Positions 43,399-53,346 are shown, numbered from the stretch's first letter. The stretch is 64,000 nucleotides of DNA from Paramesorhizobium sp049065735 (GCF_049065735.1 NZ_JBAKHD010000005.1:417250-481249), one strand, 5' to 3'. Notes: a model not told the origin generated them from the letters alone. A program made the numbers and translations.

Positions 43399-44178
43399 TT
43401 ATCCCGCCATCATGACAAGCCCTATCAACAGCGTCACCGCCGCGATCTGCTGTGCCGCGCCCAGCGTGTCGCCGGTCTGGCCGCCGATCTTGTCGCGGCA
43501 GAGATTGGCGAAGGCGAAGCTTGCCGCGCCGCAAAGCAGTATGGCGACCAGCAGCCCGCCAATGCCGCCGCTGGGCACATAGGTGACGATAAGGGCGAAG
43601 AAGCCGGTGAGGAGGGCGGAATAGGCTGCAGTTTCGTCGGGCGCGCCCGCGGCGTCGGCTACGCCGCCGGGGCGCACCGAAGGCAGCTTATGCCACATGC
43701 CGACCATGATCGCGCGGCTCGCCGCTTCGGTTCCGATCAGGGCGAGGGCGGCATATCCGGGGCCGGTCCGCTCGGCGAGCGCCGAAAGCAGCAGTGTGCG
43801 CAAGCCGACCGAGAGGATGAGCGCGAGCCCGCCAAACGTGCCAATGCGCGAATCCTTCATGATTTCAAGGCGCCGCTTTTCCGTCGCTCCGCCGAAAAAA
43901 CCATCGGCGACGTCGGCGAGGCCATCCTCATGCAGCGCGCCGGTGATGGCGGCGAGAACGCCGATGGCGAGGAGAGCGGCAATGACAGGAGGGAGATTGA
44001 GCTCGCTGGCGACAACAAGGACGAAGGCGGCGGGCAGGGCGATCAGGACGCCCGCGAGCGGAAACACGCGGGCATTTTCTGCAAGCGATCCATTATGGCC
44101 TTCAAACCAGGTGGGGGATATGGGCAGGCGGGTCAGGAAACCGAGCGAGCGCATGATTTCCGCCAGAAGGGCGTCCAT
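43399..44178 (-). CDS. cobS: Adenosylcobinamide-GDP ribazoletransferase
   Basis: 259-residue membrane enzyme (CobS, CobV in P. denitrificans) that joins adenosylcobinamide-GDP to alpha-ribazole, the last step of B12. Seen: FLTRLPISPTWF near the start, the motif ALHEDGLADVADGFFGG, RRLEIMKDSRIGTFG and a hydrophobic C-terminal half. The ATG at 44178 has an AAGGGAT site. It is separated from the main cob block by about 23 kb, and its usual neighbour cobT is not here. Confidence 0.95.
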   Translation of the reverse strand: MDALLAEIMRSLGFLTRLPISPTWFEGHNGSLAENARVFPLAGVLIALPAAFVLVVASELNLPPVIAALLAIGVLAAITGALHEDGLADVADGFFGGATEKRRLEIMKDSRIGTFGGLALILSVGLRTLLLSALAERTGPGYAALALIGTEAASRAIMVGMWHKLPSVRPGGVADAAGAPDETAAYSALLTGFFALIVTYVPSGGIGGLLVAILLCGAASFAFANLCRDKIGGQTGDTLGAAQQIAAVTLLIGLVMMAG

Positions 44179-44246
44179 ATTCGTGATCCCTTGGATATAA
44201 CAAAGCACCCGGCCCGAGGCCGGATGCCTCCCAAGATAGCTGATTC

Positions 44247-44729
44247 TCAGCCGTTATCGGCGGGAATGATCCCGGATTTCTCCTTCGGCTCGAAGCGAAG
44301 CGCGGTGCCGACCTGGCAATCGAAAACCATCGGCTTGGAGATCCGCTTGTAACCTCGGGGTAAAAACCTGTTGGCGGTGACGGTCGCCGTATCATCGGGC
44401 ATGACACGATACTGGACGACTTCGAGAACGGGCGTCCCGTCGGGCGTTACCGTCATATGATTGTCGGAATATCCGATACTGGGATGCGGTTCCGGCATGA
44501 TCATGAAATCCTGGATGAGGAGGCCGCCGACCGGACCGAGTGCGTCGGGCTTTTTGCCGTCCTTCATCTTGCACTGGCTGAGGTCGACGATCGATACCGT
44601 CGGCAGGCCGGCGAGCAATCGATCCCGCAAATGCTCGTATTCGCCTGTGGACTGGGGCCGGGCGGCCTGCGCTTGCACCGCGCTGCCAAGAATAAAGAGG
44701 GCCGTGAGCGCCTTGCTGAAATACCGCAT
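44247..44729 (-). CDS. VirK-family (PF06903-like) secreted protein
   Basis: 160 residues with a signal peptide (FSKALTALFILGSAVQAQA). The mature part, including YEHLRDRLLAGLPTVSIVDLSQCKMKDG and two cysteines, matches the VirK family named after the Agrobacterium vir-regulated gene. The function of the family is not known. It stands alone between cobS and the CLC gene; no other vir genes are nearby. Confidence 0.82.
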   Translation of the reverse strand: MRYFSKALTALFILGSAVQAQAARPQSTGEYEHLRDRLLAGLPTVSIVDLSQCKMKDGKKPDALGPVGGLLIQDFMIMPEPHPSIGYSDNHMTVTPDGTPVLEVVQYRVMPDDTATVTANRFLPRGYKRISKPMVFDCQVGTALRFEPKEKSGIIPADNG

Positions 44730-44803
44730 GATGATTACCTCGCTGCGATTTCTATCTGGACTTATATAGAAGCGTGCTTCTCATTATCCAGACCGGGTAT
44801 TTT

Positions 44804-46591
44804 TCAGCGCTCTCCCGACATATCCTTTCTGGCCTTGTCCAGTTCTTCGGCGTAGCGCCGCAGAAGATAGCCTTCCGTGAGCAGGCCCTGCACCTTGCGG
44901 TGGGTGAAATCGTCGACGACGGCAAGCTCTTCGCTGCCGGACCGGGAAAAAAGCTCGGCGGCTTCCTTCACATTCATCGCGGGCCGGAGCATCGCGTCGC
45001 GGTATTTGAGCAATTCCGAGACAGGCTTTTCCTGTTCCTCGGGGGCAGGCGGCAGGGCGTGGACCTCGGCAACGATCAGGATGCCGGCATAGACCTTGCC
45101 GGGCTCCGTGGCGATGACGCGCTGGACGGAGCCGAGCGGTATTTCCTTGCGGAATTCCGCGACCGTCAGGCCGCTCGACACGGTGCGGATATCCTTGCGC
45201 ATCATGCGCCCGACGGTCAGGCTCCGCATCCAGCCGATGTCCTGCGCGCTGCGGATGGTTTCGCCGCGCAAATGGAAGCGCCAGGTTGAGAAGGAGTAGC
45301 CGAAGGTTTCCCGCACCAGCATGGCCGACATGATGGCCGCCGCCAGCACGACGCCGGTAAGCTCGAGATTGCCTGTGGATTCAAGGGCGAGGAAGGCCAT
45401 GGTCAGCGGGCCGCCGACGACGCCAACCGCCAGTGACGTCATGCCGACAACCGCTGCGACGGTCGGGTCGATGCTCATAGCCGGAAAGAGGATGGTCATG
45501 ATGCCGGCGAAAATCTTGCCTGCCAGCGCGCCGAGGAATAGGGACGCGAAGAACAGGCCGCCGCGAAAACCCGATCCGAGCGAGATGGCCGATGCGAGGA
45601 CCTTCAGGAGGAAAAGCACGATGATGACGACCAATCCATAATCCATCGTCAGTTCCCGGTGCAGTGCGCCATGGCCGCTGGAGAGTACCTGCGGGGTGAG
45701 GAGCGCAAGCAGCCCCAGCAGGCAGCCGCCGATGGCGGGACGCAGGGTGTTGCTGATCGCGAGCTTGGTGAACAGGCGCTCGACCACCGTCACCAGATGC
45801 ATGATGGCGATGGAGAGCCCGCCGGCGGTAAGGCCGAGGATGAGGAAGGGCAGATATTGCCGCGCGTCCATCGGGGGTAGCGGCCCGAGTTCGATGGGGA
45901 AGGGCGGCGCGCCGAGATAGCCGGCGACCAGCGTGGCGGAGACGGCGGCCGCCATCATGGGAGCCACGTTCGCCACCGTGTAGATGCCGACAATCAGCTC
46001 GAAGCCGTAGAACGCGCCGGTCAGCGGCGCACCGAAGGCGGCGGCAATGGCCCCGCCCGCGCCGCAGCCGACGAGCAGCCGGACATCCCCCCGGCGCAGA
46101 TTCAGGAAGGCGGCGATCTTGGAGGCTATGCCGGAGCCGACCTGCGTATAGGCCGCTTCCAGCCCAACCGATGCGCCGAAGCCGCTGGACAGGATCGTCT
46201 GCACGGCGACGATCAGCGTGTCGGTCATCGACATGCGCCCGCCATAGAGCGCGTTGGCTTCGATCGGGTCGATGGGGTGGCGCAGCTTGCGGCGGCGGAC
46301 GAAATAAATGGTGAGCCCCATCAGGATGCCGCCGATGACTGGCACGAACGCCATGTGGCGGCTGGCAAGGGCGTAGGTGCCCGACAGGCGCTCGCCCTCG
46401 GGGATGGCGTAGAGGAGGCTGTGCAACTGGCTCACGATCCAGCCGATCAGCATCACCCCCGCCCCGGCGAAGACGCCGACGATGCAGGCGAGCAGCACGA
46501 TGGCGACGCCGCGCGCATTGAGAATGCGCAGGACAGCAAGGGCTCGCAGGCGCAGCCTGCCTACGTCGAACTTTTGCATTTCGAGGCGCAC
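44804..46591 (-). CDS. CLC-type chloride channel/transporter with C-terminal CBS region
   Basis: 595 residues. The first about 440 are a CLC membrane domain: the Glu-gate region reads SGFGASVGLEAAYTQ (in place of GREGP) and the later filter motif reads GSGFRGGLFFASLFLG. The last about 130 residues hold a CBS pair (TVGRMMRKDIRTVSSG..., AVVDDFTHRKVQGLLTEG) for ligand control. It could be a channel or an anion/proton exchanger. The start may be GTG 46591 or ATG 46579; neither has a strong ribosome site. Confidence 0.9.
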   Translation of the reverse strand: MRLEMQKFDVGRLRLRALAVLRILNARGVAIVLLACIVGVFAGAGVMLIGWIVSQLHSLLYAIPEGERLSGTYALASRHMAFVPVIGGILMGLTIYFVRRRKLRHPIDPIEANALYGGRMSMTDTLIVAVQTILSSGFGASVGLEAAYTQVGSGIASKIAAFLNLRRGDVRLLVGCGAGGAIAAAFGAPLTGAFYGFELIVGIYTVANVAPMMAAAVSATLVAGYLGAPPFPIELGPLPPMDARQYLPFLILGLTAGGLSIAIMHLVTVVERLFTKLAISNTLRPAIGGCLLGLLALLTPQVLSSGHGALHRELTMDYGLVVIIVLFLLKVLASAISLGSGFRGGLFFASLFLGALAGKIFAGIMTILFPAMSIDPTVAAVVGMTSLAVGVVGGPLTMAFLALESTGNLELTGVVLAAAIMSAMLVRETFGYSFSTWRFHLRGETIRSAQDIGWMRSLTVGRMMRKDIRTVSSGLTVAEFRKEIPLGSVQRVIATEPGKVYAGILIVAEVHALPPAPEEQEKPVSELLKYRDAMLRPAMNVKEAAELFSRSGSEELAVVDDFTHRKVQGLLTEGYLLRRYAEELDKARKDMSGER

Positions 46592-46670
46592 GGACGATCC
46601 AATCGACTGATTTGAAATGTCAATTTAACGCCATGCGCGGGAACGGCAACCTGTCGGGAAGCGCTTTGGG

Positions 46671-47786
46671 TTAACGGGGGATATTTACTGGCGCCTCCAG
46701 GGCTGTGGCCGCTGCCGGCCGGCGGTGTGTCTTGGATTTATAGAAGACGCTCTCGACATATTTGTTGCAGAGGAAGGACATGGGTATCGCAGTGGCGAAG
46801 GTCAGTGTCGTCAGCAGGAGGGCGTAGGACGCCTGTCCGAGGTGGAAGCCATTGATGACATACATCCAGAAATAAAGCGGGATCATGTGGAGGAGATAGA
46901 GCGAATAGGAAATCGCGCCGAGCCAGAGCATGATTGGGTGCTGGAGAAGGCTTGCGACATAACCGGTGGGGCGGTTCTGGTCGCGAACGATCAGCGCCGA
47001 GCCGAAGACAAAAATCCATCCCGCAAGTGCGAAGTCCAGCCAGCACATGAGGGCGGAGGCGAGGATCACCGTTGCCGGGTTGAAGAAGCGCCGGTCCGAC
47101 CAGTCGCGCTTCCAGGCGTAGTAGCTCACAATGCCAGTGGCGAAATAAACGGCGTATTGCGCGAGGTCGGCATTGTTCGGCCATTTGCGGAATAGCCACC
47201 AGACGGTGAAAAGCCCCGCGACCAGCAAACCTCGCAGCAGAAGGCTGGGACGGTGCAGGCACCAGAAGACGAGCGGCGCGATCACGTAGAACTGGAATTC
47301 CGTGGAGATATTCCATGCCTGCCCAAGAAAGGCATAGGCGCCGTTCGGCAGCCAGTGTTCAGGGATGATGCCGTGGGTGAGCGTTGCGTGGGCCAGCACG
47401 TGATAAGGCCAATGCGCGAAGCTGTCTTCGAAAAGCTTCAGCCGTAGAGCGTTGCGCGCGCCGCCATATTCGGCTGCCTTCAGCGCTTCATAAGCGATGC
47501 CCGACATCAGGATAGACAGAACGAAGGCCAGGATGAAAACCGGGTAGATGCGCTTCACGCGACGTGCGAGATAGACGGGATAGCTCTCCTGCAGCTTGGC
47601 CATCATCATGAAAATGACGAAGCCGCTCATGATGCAGAATATCTGCACGCGGATGAGTTCGCCGAAGAGCGGCGCGAATATGCCGAACGAATGAGGCTCG
47701 ATCCCTGCGGCCGGGAGCAGGTGGACGGCAACCACCCAGACCGCGAGAAGCCCGCGCAAGCCTTCCAGCTCATCAATCCTGTTCAT
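46671..47786 (-). CDS. Acyltransferase-3 family membrane protein (OafA/YrhL type)
   Basis: 371 residues with about ten hydrophobic segments. Seen: the family start NRIDELEGLRGLLAVWVVAVHL with the catalytic-type His, and RRVKRIYPVFIL. Such enzymes acylate surface polysaccharides or lipids; the target here is unknown. ATG 47786 is taken because it begins the conserved motif; a longer frame extends upstream. It diverges from clpP with 222 nt between. Confidence 0.9.
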   Translation of the reverse strand: MNRIDELEGLRGLLAVWVVAVHLLPAAGIEPHSFGIFAPLFGELIRVQIFCIMSGFVIFMMMAKLQESYPVYLARRVKRIYPVFILAFVLSILMSGIAYEALKAAEYGGARNALRLKLFEDSFAHWPYHVLAHATLTHGIIPEHWLPNGAYAFLGQAWNISTEFQFYVIAPLVFWCLHRPSLLLRGLLVAGLFTVWWLFRKWPNNADLAQYAVYFATGIVSYYAWKRDWSDRRFFNPATVILASALMCWLDFALAGWIFVFGSALIVRDQNRPTGYVASLLQHPIMLWLGAISYSLYLLHMIPLYFWMYVINGFHLGQASYALLLTTLTFATAIPMSFLCNKYVESVFYKSKTHRRPAAATALEAPVNIPR

Positions 47787-48008
47787 GCGAGAGCATCCCC
47801 GGGATGTTGGCATTGCTGCGTTGCAGCATTAGTGCACTGCAATAAAATGAGGTCAACCCCAAGAATGACGGCGGAGAGGGCTTTACCGGTTTCCCATCTT
47901 GCGGAACCGCCATGCGTCACCTTATGTATGGGACGATCACGAATCCGATTTGCAGCCGGTTCCGGACTGCGATATCCACAGGCAATCTCCAGACATTTAG
48001 AGGCCCCC

Positions 48009-48638
48009 ATGAGAGACCCGATCGAAACAGCCATGAACCTTGTGCCGATGGTCGTCGAGCAGACCAATCGCGGCGAGCGGGCCTATGACATATTCTCGAG
48101 GTTGCTCAAGGAACGCATCATCTTCATCACGGGGCCGATCGAGGACGGCATGGCGTCGCTGGTCTGCGCGCAGCTTCTGTTCCTTGAAGCGGAGAACCCG
48201 AAGAAGGAGATCAACCTCTACATCAACTCGCCCGGCGGCGTGGTGACGTCGGGCATGTCGATCTACGACACGATGCAGTTCATCCGCCCGCCCGTCTCCA
48301 CGCTCTGCATGGGACAGGCCGCTTCCATGGGCTCGTTACTTCTGACGGCGGGGGCGACGGGTATGCGCTATGCGCTGCCGAATGCGCGCATCATGCTTCA
48401 CCAGCCCTCGGGCGGTTTCCAAGGGCAGGCTTCGGATATCGAGCGCCACGCGCAGGACATCATCAAGCTGAAGCGCAGGCTCAATGAGATTTATGTGAAG
48501 CATACCGGTCGTGATTATGACACGATTGAGCGTACGCTGGACCGCGACCATTTCATGACGGCGGAGGAATCGAAGGATTTCGGCCTCATCGACAAGGTCA
48601 TCGAATCGCGGGAAGTGATCGAGGGTGTGGCGAAATAA
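48009..48638 (+). CDS. clpP: ATP-dependent Clp protease proteolytic subunit
   Basis: 209-residue serine protease that forms the 14-mer barrel used by ClpX and ClpA. Seen: catalytic Ser in MGQAASMGSLLL, His in NARIMLHQPSGG and Asp in TLDRDHFMTAEE; also INSPGGVVTSGMSIYDTMQ. The frame is open further upstream, but the ATG at 48009 begins the usual short N-terminus. clpX follows after 343 nt, so it may have its own promoter. Confidence 0.97.
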   Translation: MRDPIETAMNLVPMVVEQTNRGERAYDIFSRLLKERIIFITGPIEDGMASLVCAQLLFLEAENPKKEINLYINSPGGVVTSGMSIYDTMQFIRPPVSTLCMGQAASMGSLLLTAGATGMRYALPNARIMLHQPSGGFQGQASDIERHAQDIIKLKRRLNEIYVKHTGRDYDTIERTLDRDHFMTAEESKDFGLIDKVIESREVIEGVAK

Positions 48639-48981
48639 GCCTTTTCGAGCCAAATGACCGAAGCCGGCAACCTTCCGGTGCATCTCTGCACCGGAAGTGC
48701 GGCTATAATGTCACAAAATTGCTATCCTTCGGGCTTGTGCATGGCGCGGCAGTCGTTACGTTAAGTGAAAATTGGGTTTCATCGGCCTAGCCTGGAGAAA
48801 TGCTGGAAACGCCGTCGCCATTCGGATTCAGTTCGTTTGATTGACAAAGGCTTCCGCGGCAGGTTGATTTTGAGAGGGTTGCCCAGGTGATCGGTGTTTT
48901 TCGGTCGGGATACCGAGCAGGGCAACGGGTTTGCGGTAGCATCGTTTATAGCGGTGCGGCCGATTTTGAAAGGAAACTGCG
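48639..48981. other. clpP-clpX intergenic region
   Basis: 343 nt with no gene seen on either strand. A hairpin lies near its start (48672-48697). The rest probably holds the clpX promoter; no heat-shock promoter could be fixed with confidence. Confidence 0.6.
48672..48697. terminator. Hairpin after clpP
   Basis: Perfect 11-bp stem CTTCCGGTGCA / TGCACCGGAAG with loop TCTC, 34 nt after the clpP stop. No T-tract follows, so termination strength is uncertain. Confidence 0.6.
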
Positions 48982-50256
48982 ATGAGCAAAGTCAGCAACA
49001 ATGGTGGCGATTCGAAGAATACGCTCTATTGCTCGTTTTGCGGAAAAAGCCAGCATGAAGTCCGCAAGCTGATTGCCGGTCCGACCGTCTTCATCTGCGA
49101 TGAGTGCGTCGAGCTTTGCATGGACATCATCCGCGAGGAAAACAAATCCTCGATGGTGAAGTCCCGCGAGGGCGTGCCCACGCCGCAGGAGATCATGGCC
49201 GTCCTCAATGATTACGTCATCGGGCAGAACCATGCGAAGCGGGTTCTTTCCGTGGCGGTGCACAATCATTACAAGCGGCTGGCGCACCAGTCGAAGAACA
49301 ACGAGGTGGAACTGGCGAAGTCCAACATCCTGCTCGTCGGGCCGACCGGTTGCGGTAAGACCTATCTCGCTCAGACGCTCGCCCGCATCATCGACGTGCC
49401 GTTCACCATGGCCGACGCGACGACGCTGACGGAAGCCGGCTATGTCGGTGAGGATGTGGAAAACATCATCCTCAAGCTGCTGCAGGCCGCCGACTACAAT
49501 GTCGAGCGGGCGCAGCGCGGCATCGTCTATATCGACGAGGTGGACAAGATCAGCCGCAAGTCGGACAATCCCTCGATCACCCGCGACGTGTCGGGCGAGG
49601 GCGTCCAGCAGGCGCTTTTGAAGATCATGGAAGGCACGGTCGCCTCCGTTCCGCCGCAGGGCGGACGCAAGCATCCACAGCAGGAATTCCTGCAGGTAGA
49701 CACGACCAACATCCTCTTCATCTGCGGCGGCGCATTCGCAGGTCTCGACAAGATCATCTCCGCGCGCGGCGAGAAGACGTCCATCGGCTTCGGCGCCAAC
49801 GTCAAGGCGCCGGATGATCGCCGCGTTGGCGAAATCTTCCGGGAGCTGGAGCCGGAGGACCTGTTGAAATTCGGCCTTATCCCCGAATTCGTCGGCCGTC
49901 TGCCCGTCATCGCGACGCTGGAAGACCTCGACATCGACGCGCTGGTGCAGATCCTGTCCGAGCCGAAGAACGCGCTGGTCAAGCAGTATCAGCGGCTGTT
50001 CGAGATGGAGAATATCGAGCTGACCTTCCACGAGGACGCGCTTCGCGCCATCGCCAACAAGGCGGTGGAGCGCAAGACCGGCGCGCGCGGACTGCGCTCG
50101 ATCATGGAGAAGATCCTGCTCGACACCATGTTCGACCTGCCGACGCTCGATGGCGTGCAGGAGGTGGTGATCTCCGGCGATGTGGTGGATGGCAATGCCC
50201 GCCCGCTTTACATCTACTCGGAACGGCATGAGGAAAAGGGCAACGCCTCGGCGTAA
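48982..50256 (+). CDS. clpX: ATP-dependent Clp protease ATP-binding subunit ClpX
   Basis: 424-residue AAA+ unfoldase partner of ClpP. Seen: N-terminal zinc-binding cysteines in LYCSFCGKSQHEV and FICDECVELC, Walker A LLVGPTGCGKTYLAQ, Walker B IVYIDEVDKISRK, and the ClpP-docking/pore region in the middle. Length is normal. An AAGGAAAC site precedes the ATG. Confidence 0.98.
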   Translation: MSKVSNNGGDSKNTLYCSFCGKSQHEVRKLIAGPTVFICDECVELCMDIIREENKSSMVKSREGVPTPQEIMAVLNDYVIGQNHAKRVLSVAVHNHYKRLAHQSKNNEVELAKSNILLVGPTGCGKTYLAQTLARIIDVPFTMADATTLTEAGYVGEDVENIILKLLQAADYNVERAQRGIVYIDEVDKISRKSDNPSITRDVSGEGVQQALLKIMEGTVASVPPQGGRKHPQQEFLQVDTTNILFICGGAFAGLDKIISARGEKTSIGFGANVKAPDDRRVGEIFRELEPEDLLKFGLIPEFVGRLPVIATLEDLDIDALVQILSEPKNALVKQYQRLFEMENIELTFHEDALRAIANKAVERKTGARGLRSIMEKILLDTMFDLPTLDGVQEVVISGDVVDGNARPLYIYSERHEEKGNASA

Positions 50257-50337
50257 GCCTTTCCCATGACAAGCGGTGATAAAACGGGAAGGGCTGCGGT
50301 GGCGGCCCTTTTTCGTGACGAGTGGATGCATGTGAAT

Positions 50338-50497
50338 ACCCCCCTCTGCCCTGCCGGGCATCTCCCCCTCAAGGGGGGAGATTGGCTGACACCGCTGACG
50401 GCTTCATTCTCCATCGTTTGGCGATTGTGCCGACGTTTGATGAAGGCGTAATCTCCCCCCTTGAGGGGGGGAGATGCCCGGCAGGGCAGAGGGGGGT
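50338..50497 (-). repeat. Inverted-repeat element, copy 10 (clpX-lon gap)
   Basis: 160 bp, spacer in the minus orientation. Both small hairpins are the TGCCC/GGGCA form. One extra G extends the run in the right arm. This copy is 24 kb from the nearest other one. Confidence 0.92.
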
Positions 50498-50677
50498 GAG
50501 CGCGGAGGGGGAGCCGGTTGCGCGAACGTACACGAAGAACCGACACTAAATCGTGTCGTCACTTGAATTGAACCTACCGGGTCGCCAACTAGGATTTTGA
50601 AGCATGTTTGTGACTTGCCAATGACGGTTTCAGGGAGCACAAACGTGGCAATCGGGCCGAAAGCCTATTGTTTTGGC

Positions 50678-50719
50678 GCATGATCTTACCTGGAAGTCTG
50701 CAACTTCTCAGATCATGCT
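50678..50719. repeat. GCATG hairpin repeat, copy 3, in the lon leader
   Basis: Outer stem GCATGATCT / AGATCATGC is a perfect 9 bp and an inner GAAGT / ACTTC stem sits in the loop. It ends 13 nt before the lon start codon and just before the ribosome site AAAGGA (50723-50729 region). Confidence 0.85.
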
Positions 50720-50732
50720 CAAGAAAGGACTG

Positions 50733-53165
50733 ATGATGACGGGCATTGAAAAGAAGACTTCGGCGAGTGGCAATGATGGGCTTTATGCCGTTCTGCCGCT
50801 GCGCGATATTGTGGTCTTCCCGCATATGATCGTTCCGCTCTTCGTGGGACGGGAAAAATCGATCCGCGCGCTCGAGGAAGTGATGGGCGTGGACAAGCAG
50901 ATCCTGCTGGCGACGCAGAAGAACGCCGCCGATGACGATCCTGCCTCCGACGCGATCTTTGACGTCGGCACCATCGCCAATGTGCTGCAATTGCTGAAGC
51001 TTCCCGATGGCACGGTCAAGGTGCTGGTCGAGGGAACGGCGCGGGCCAAGATCAGCCATTTCACGGATCGTGAGGATTATCACGAAGCCTATGCCCAGGT
51101 GCTTGGCGAGCCGGAAGAGGATGAAGTCGAGATCGAGGCGCTCGCCCGCTCGGTTGTGGCCGATTTCGAGAATTACGTAAAGCTCAACAAGAAGATCTCT
51201 CCGGAAGTCGTCGGCGCGGCAAGCCAGATCGAGGATTATTCGAAGCTGGCCGATACGGTCGCCTCGCATCTGGCGATCAAGATCCCTGAAAAGCAGGAGA
51301 TGCTGTCGCTTCTCTCCGTCCGCGAGCGGCTGGAGAAGGCGCTTTCCTTCATGGAAGCGGAAATCTCCGTGCTGCAGGTGGAGAAGCGCATCCGCAGCCG
51401 CGTCAAGCGGCAGATGGAGAAGACGCAGCGCGAATATTATCTCAACGAGCAGATGAAGGCGATCCAGAAGGAGCTCGGGGACGGCGAGGATGGTCGCGAC
51501 GAGGCTGCCGAACTGGAAGAGCGCATCAACAAGACCAAGCTCACCAAGGAAGCGCGCGAAAAGGCGCAGGCGGAGCTTAAGAAGCTGCGCAGCATGAGCC
51601 CGATGTCGGCGGAAGCGACCGTCGTGCGCAATTATCTCGACTGGCTGCTCTCGATCCCCTGGGGCAAGAAGTCGAAGATCAAGCAGGACCTCAACTACGC
51701 GGAAGAAGTGCTCGACGAGGAGCATTTCGGCCTCGACAAGGTCAAGGAGCGCATCATCGAGTATCTCGCCGTGCAGGCGCGCTCGGCTAAGATCAAGGGC
51801 CCGATCATCTGCCTCGTCGGCCCTCCGGGAGTAGGCAAGACCTCGCTCGCCCGGTCGATCGCCAAGGCGACGGGACGCGAATATGTCCGCATGTCGTTGG
51901 GCGGCGTGCGGGATGAAGCGGAAATCCGCGGCCATCGCCGCACCTATATCGGCTCGATGCCGGGCAAGGTCATTCAGTCGATGAAGAAGGCGAAGAAGGC
52001 TAACCCGCTGTTCCTTCTCGACGAGATCGACAAGATGGGGCAGGACTTCCGTGGCGATCCGTCATCGGCGCTCCTCGAGGTGTTGGATCCCGAGCAGAAC
52101 TCGACCTTCATGGACCACTATCTGGAGGTGGAATACGACCTCTCGAACGTGATGTTCGTAACGACGGCGAACAGCCTGAATATCCCCGGTCCGCTGATGG
52201 ACCGTATGGAAATCATCCGCATCGCCGGTTACACCGAAGACGAGAAGCTGGAGATCAGCAAGCGGCACCTGCTGCCGAAGGCGATCCGCGACCATGCGCT
52301 GCAGCCGAAGGAATTCTCGGTCAGCGATGACGCGATCCGCGCCATCATCCGCCTCTATACTCGGGAAGCGGGCGTGCGCAGCCTCGAGCGCGAGCTGATG
52401 AAGCTGGCGCGCAAGGCCGTCACCGAAATCCTCAAGACCAAGAAGAAATCGGTTGTTATCACGGAAGAAAACCTCGCCGATTATCTCGGTGTGGAGCGGT
52501 TCCGGTATGGCCAGATCGAGGGCGAGGACCAGCTCGGCGTCGTCACAGGGCTTGCCTGGACCGAGGTGGGCGGTGAAATCCTGACCATCGAAGGCGTCAT
52601 GATGCCCGGCAAGGGCCGCATGACGGTGACGGGCAATCTGCGCGACGTGATGAAGGAATCGATCTCGGCAGCGGCATCCTATGTCCGCTCGCGGGCGGTC
52701 GATTTCGGCATCGAGCCGCCGGTGTTCGACAAGCGCGATATCCACGTCCACGTGCCGGAAGGCGCGACGCCGAAGGATGGCCCTTCGGCGGGCGTGGCGA
52801 TGGCGACCGCAATCGTCTCCATCCTTACGGGCATTCCCGTGCGCAAGGATGTGGCGATGACGGGCGAAATCACGCTCAGGGGCAGGGTGCTGCCCATCGG
52901 CGGCCTCAAGGAGAAGCTGCTCGCCGCTCTGCGCGCCGGCATCACCAAGGTTCTGATCCCGGAAGAGAACGCCAAGGATCTGGCTGACATTCCTGATAAT
53001 GTGAAGAACCATCTGGAAATCGTGCCGATTTCGCGTGTCGGCGAGGCGCTGCGCCATGCGCTGGTGCGGATGCCCGAGCCCATCGAATGGTCGGAAACGG
53101 AAGCCTCGGATGCGCCCATCCCCGGCGTGGCGGACGAGGATACGGTGGCCTCGGTCGCGCACTAA
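50733..53165 (+). CDS. lon: ATP-dependent protease Lon
   Basis: 810-residue Lon: N-terminal substrate domain (LYAVLPLRDIVVFPHMIVPLF), AAA+ domain with Walker A LVGPPGVGKTSLARS and Walker B LFLLDEIDKMGQD, and a C-terminal protease domain with catalytic Ser685 in PKDGPSAGVAMATAI and the Lys in GGLKEKLLAALRAG. The frame is open from 50673, but ATG 50733 has the AAAGGA site and gives the usual N-terminus. It degrades misfolded and regulatory proteins in the cytoplasm. A strong terminator follows. Confidence 0.97.
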   Translation: MMTGIEKKTSASGNDGLYAVLPLRDIVVFPHMIVPLFVGREKSIRALEEVMGVDKQILLATQKNAADDDPASDAIFDVGTIANVLQLLKLPDGTVKVLVEGTARAKISHFTDREDYHEAYAQVLGEPEEDEVEIEALARSVVADFENYVKLNKKISPEVVGAASQIEDYSKLADTVASHLAIKIPEKQEMLSLLSVRERLEKALSFMEAEISVLQVEKRIRSRVKRQMEKTQREYYLNEQMKAIQKELGDGEDGRDEAAELEERINKTKLTKEAREKAQAELKKLRSMSPMSAEATVVRNYLDWLLSIPWGKKSKIKQDLNYAEEVLDEEHFGLDKVKERIIEYLAVQARSAKIKGPIICLVGPPGVGKTSLARSIAKATGREYVRMSLGGVRDEAEIRGHRRTYIGSMPGKVIQSMKKAKKANPLFLLDEIDKMGQDFRGDPSSALLEVLDPEQNSTFMDHYLEVEYDLSNVMFVTTANSLNIPGPLMDRMEIIRIAGYTEDEKLEISKRHLLPKAIRDHALQPKEFSVSDDAIRAIIRLYTREAGVRSLERELMKLARKAVTEILKTKKKSVVITEENLADYLGVERFRYGQIEGEDQLGVVTGLAWTEVGGEILTIEGVMMPGKGRMTVTGNLRDVMKESISAAASYVRSRAVDFGIEPPVFDKRDIHVHVPEGATPKDGPSAGVAMATAIVSILTGIPVRKDVAMTGEITLRGRVLPIGGLKEKLLAALRAGITKVLIPEENAKDLADIPDNVKNHLEIVPISRVGEALRHALVRMPEPIEWSETEASDAPIPGVADEDTVASVAH

Positions 53166-53189
53166 GGCAAATTCGAGCCTGAATTTACG

Positions 53190-53225
53190 GAAATGCCGGG
53201 CAAAAAGCCCGGCATTTCTGTGTTT
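53190..53225 (+). terminator. Factor-independent terminator after lon
   Basis: Perfect 12-bp stem GAAATGCCGGGC / GCCCGGCATTTC with loop AAAAA, followed by TGTGTTT. Confidence 0.88.
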
Positions 53226-53346
53226 AACCCCGGATTTCCGGGCTTTTTGGGCTTGCGTGGCTTGGCGTCGGGGATGATTCGAATAAACTCCCGCCCATGC
53301 CGGTCGAGTCGCAAGACCCGGCAAATAAAAGAAAGGAAATGCCCCT

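Larger units (their letters stand above)
50257..50732. other. clpX-lon intergenic region with two repeats
   Basis: 476 nt without a gene. It holds inverted-repeat copy 10 (50338-50497) and GCATG repeat copy 3 (50678-50719). About 180 nt between the two repeats is left for the lon promoter. A GC-rich segment before the first repeat, with a T-run (CGGCCCTTTTTCG near 50323), may end clpX transcripts. Confidence 0.7.

Noticed and set aside
44247..44729. VirK protein as evidence of a type IV secretion or vir region
   Set aside because: No vir or secretion genes are nearby, and the family is widespread in Hyphomicrobiales outside Ti plasmids.
48946..50361. 471-codon frame opposite clpX
   Set aside because: Antisense to a highly conserved gene; starts in a repeat and has no family features.
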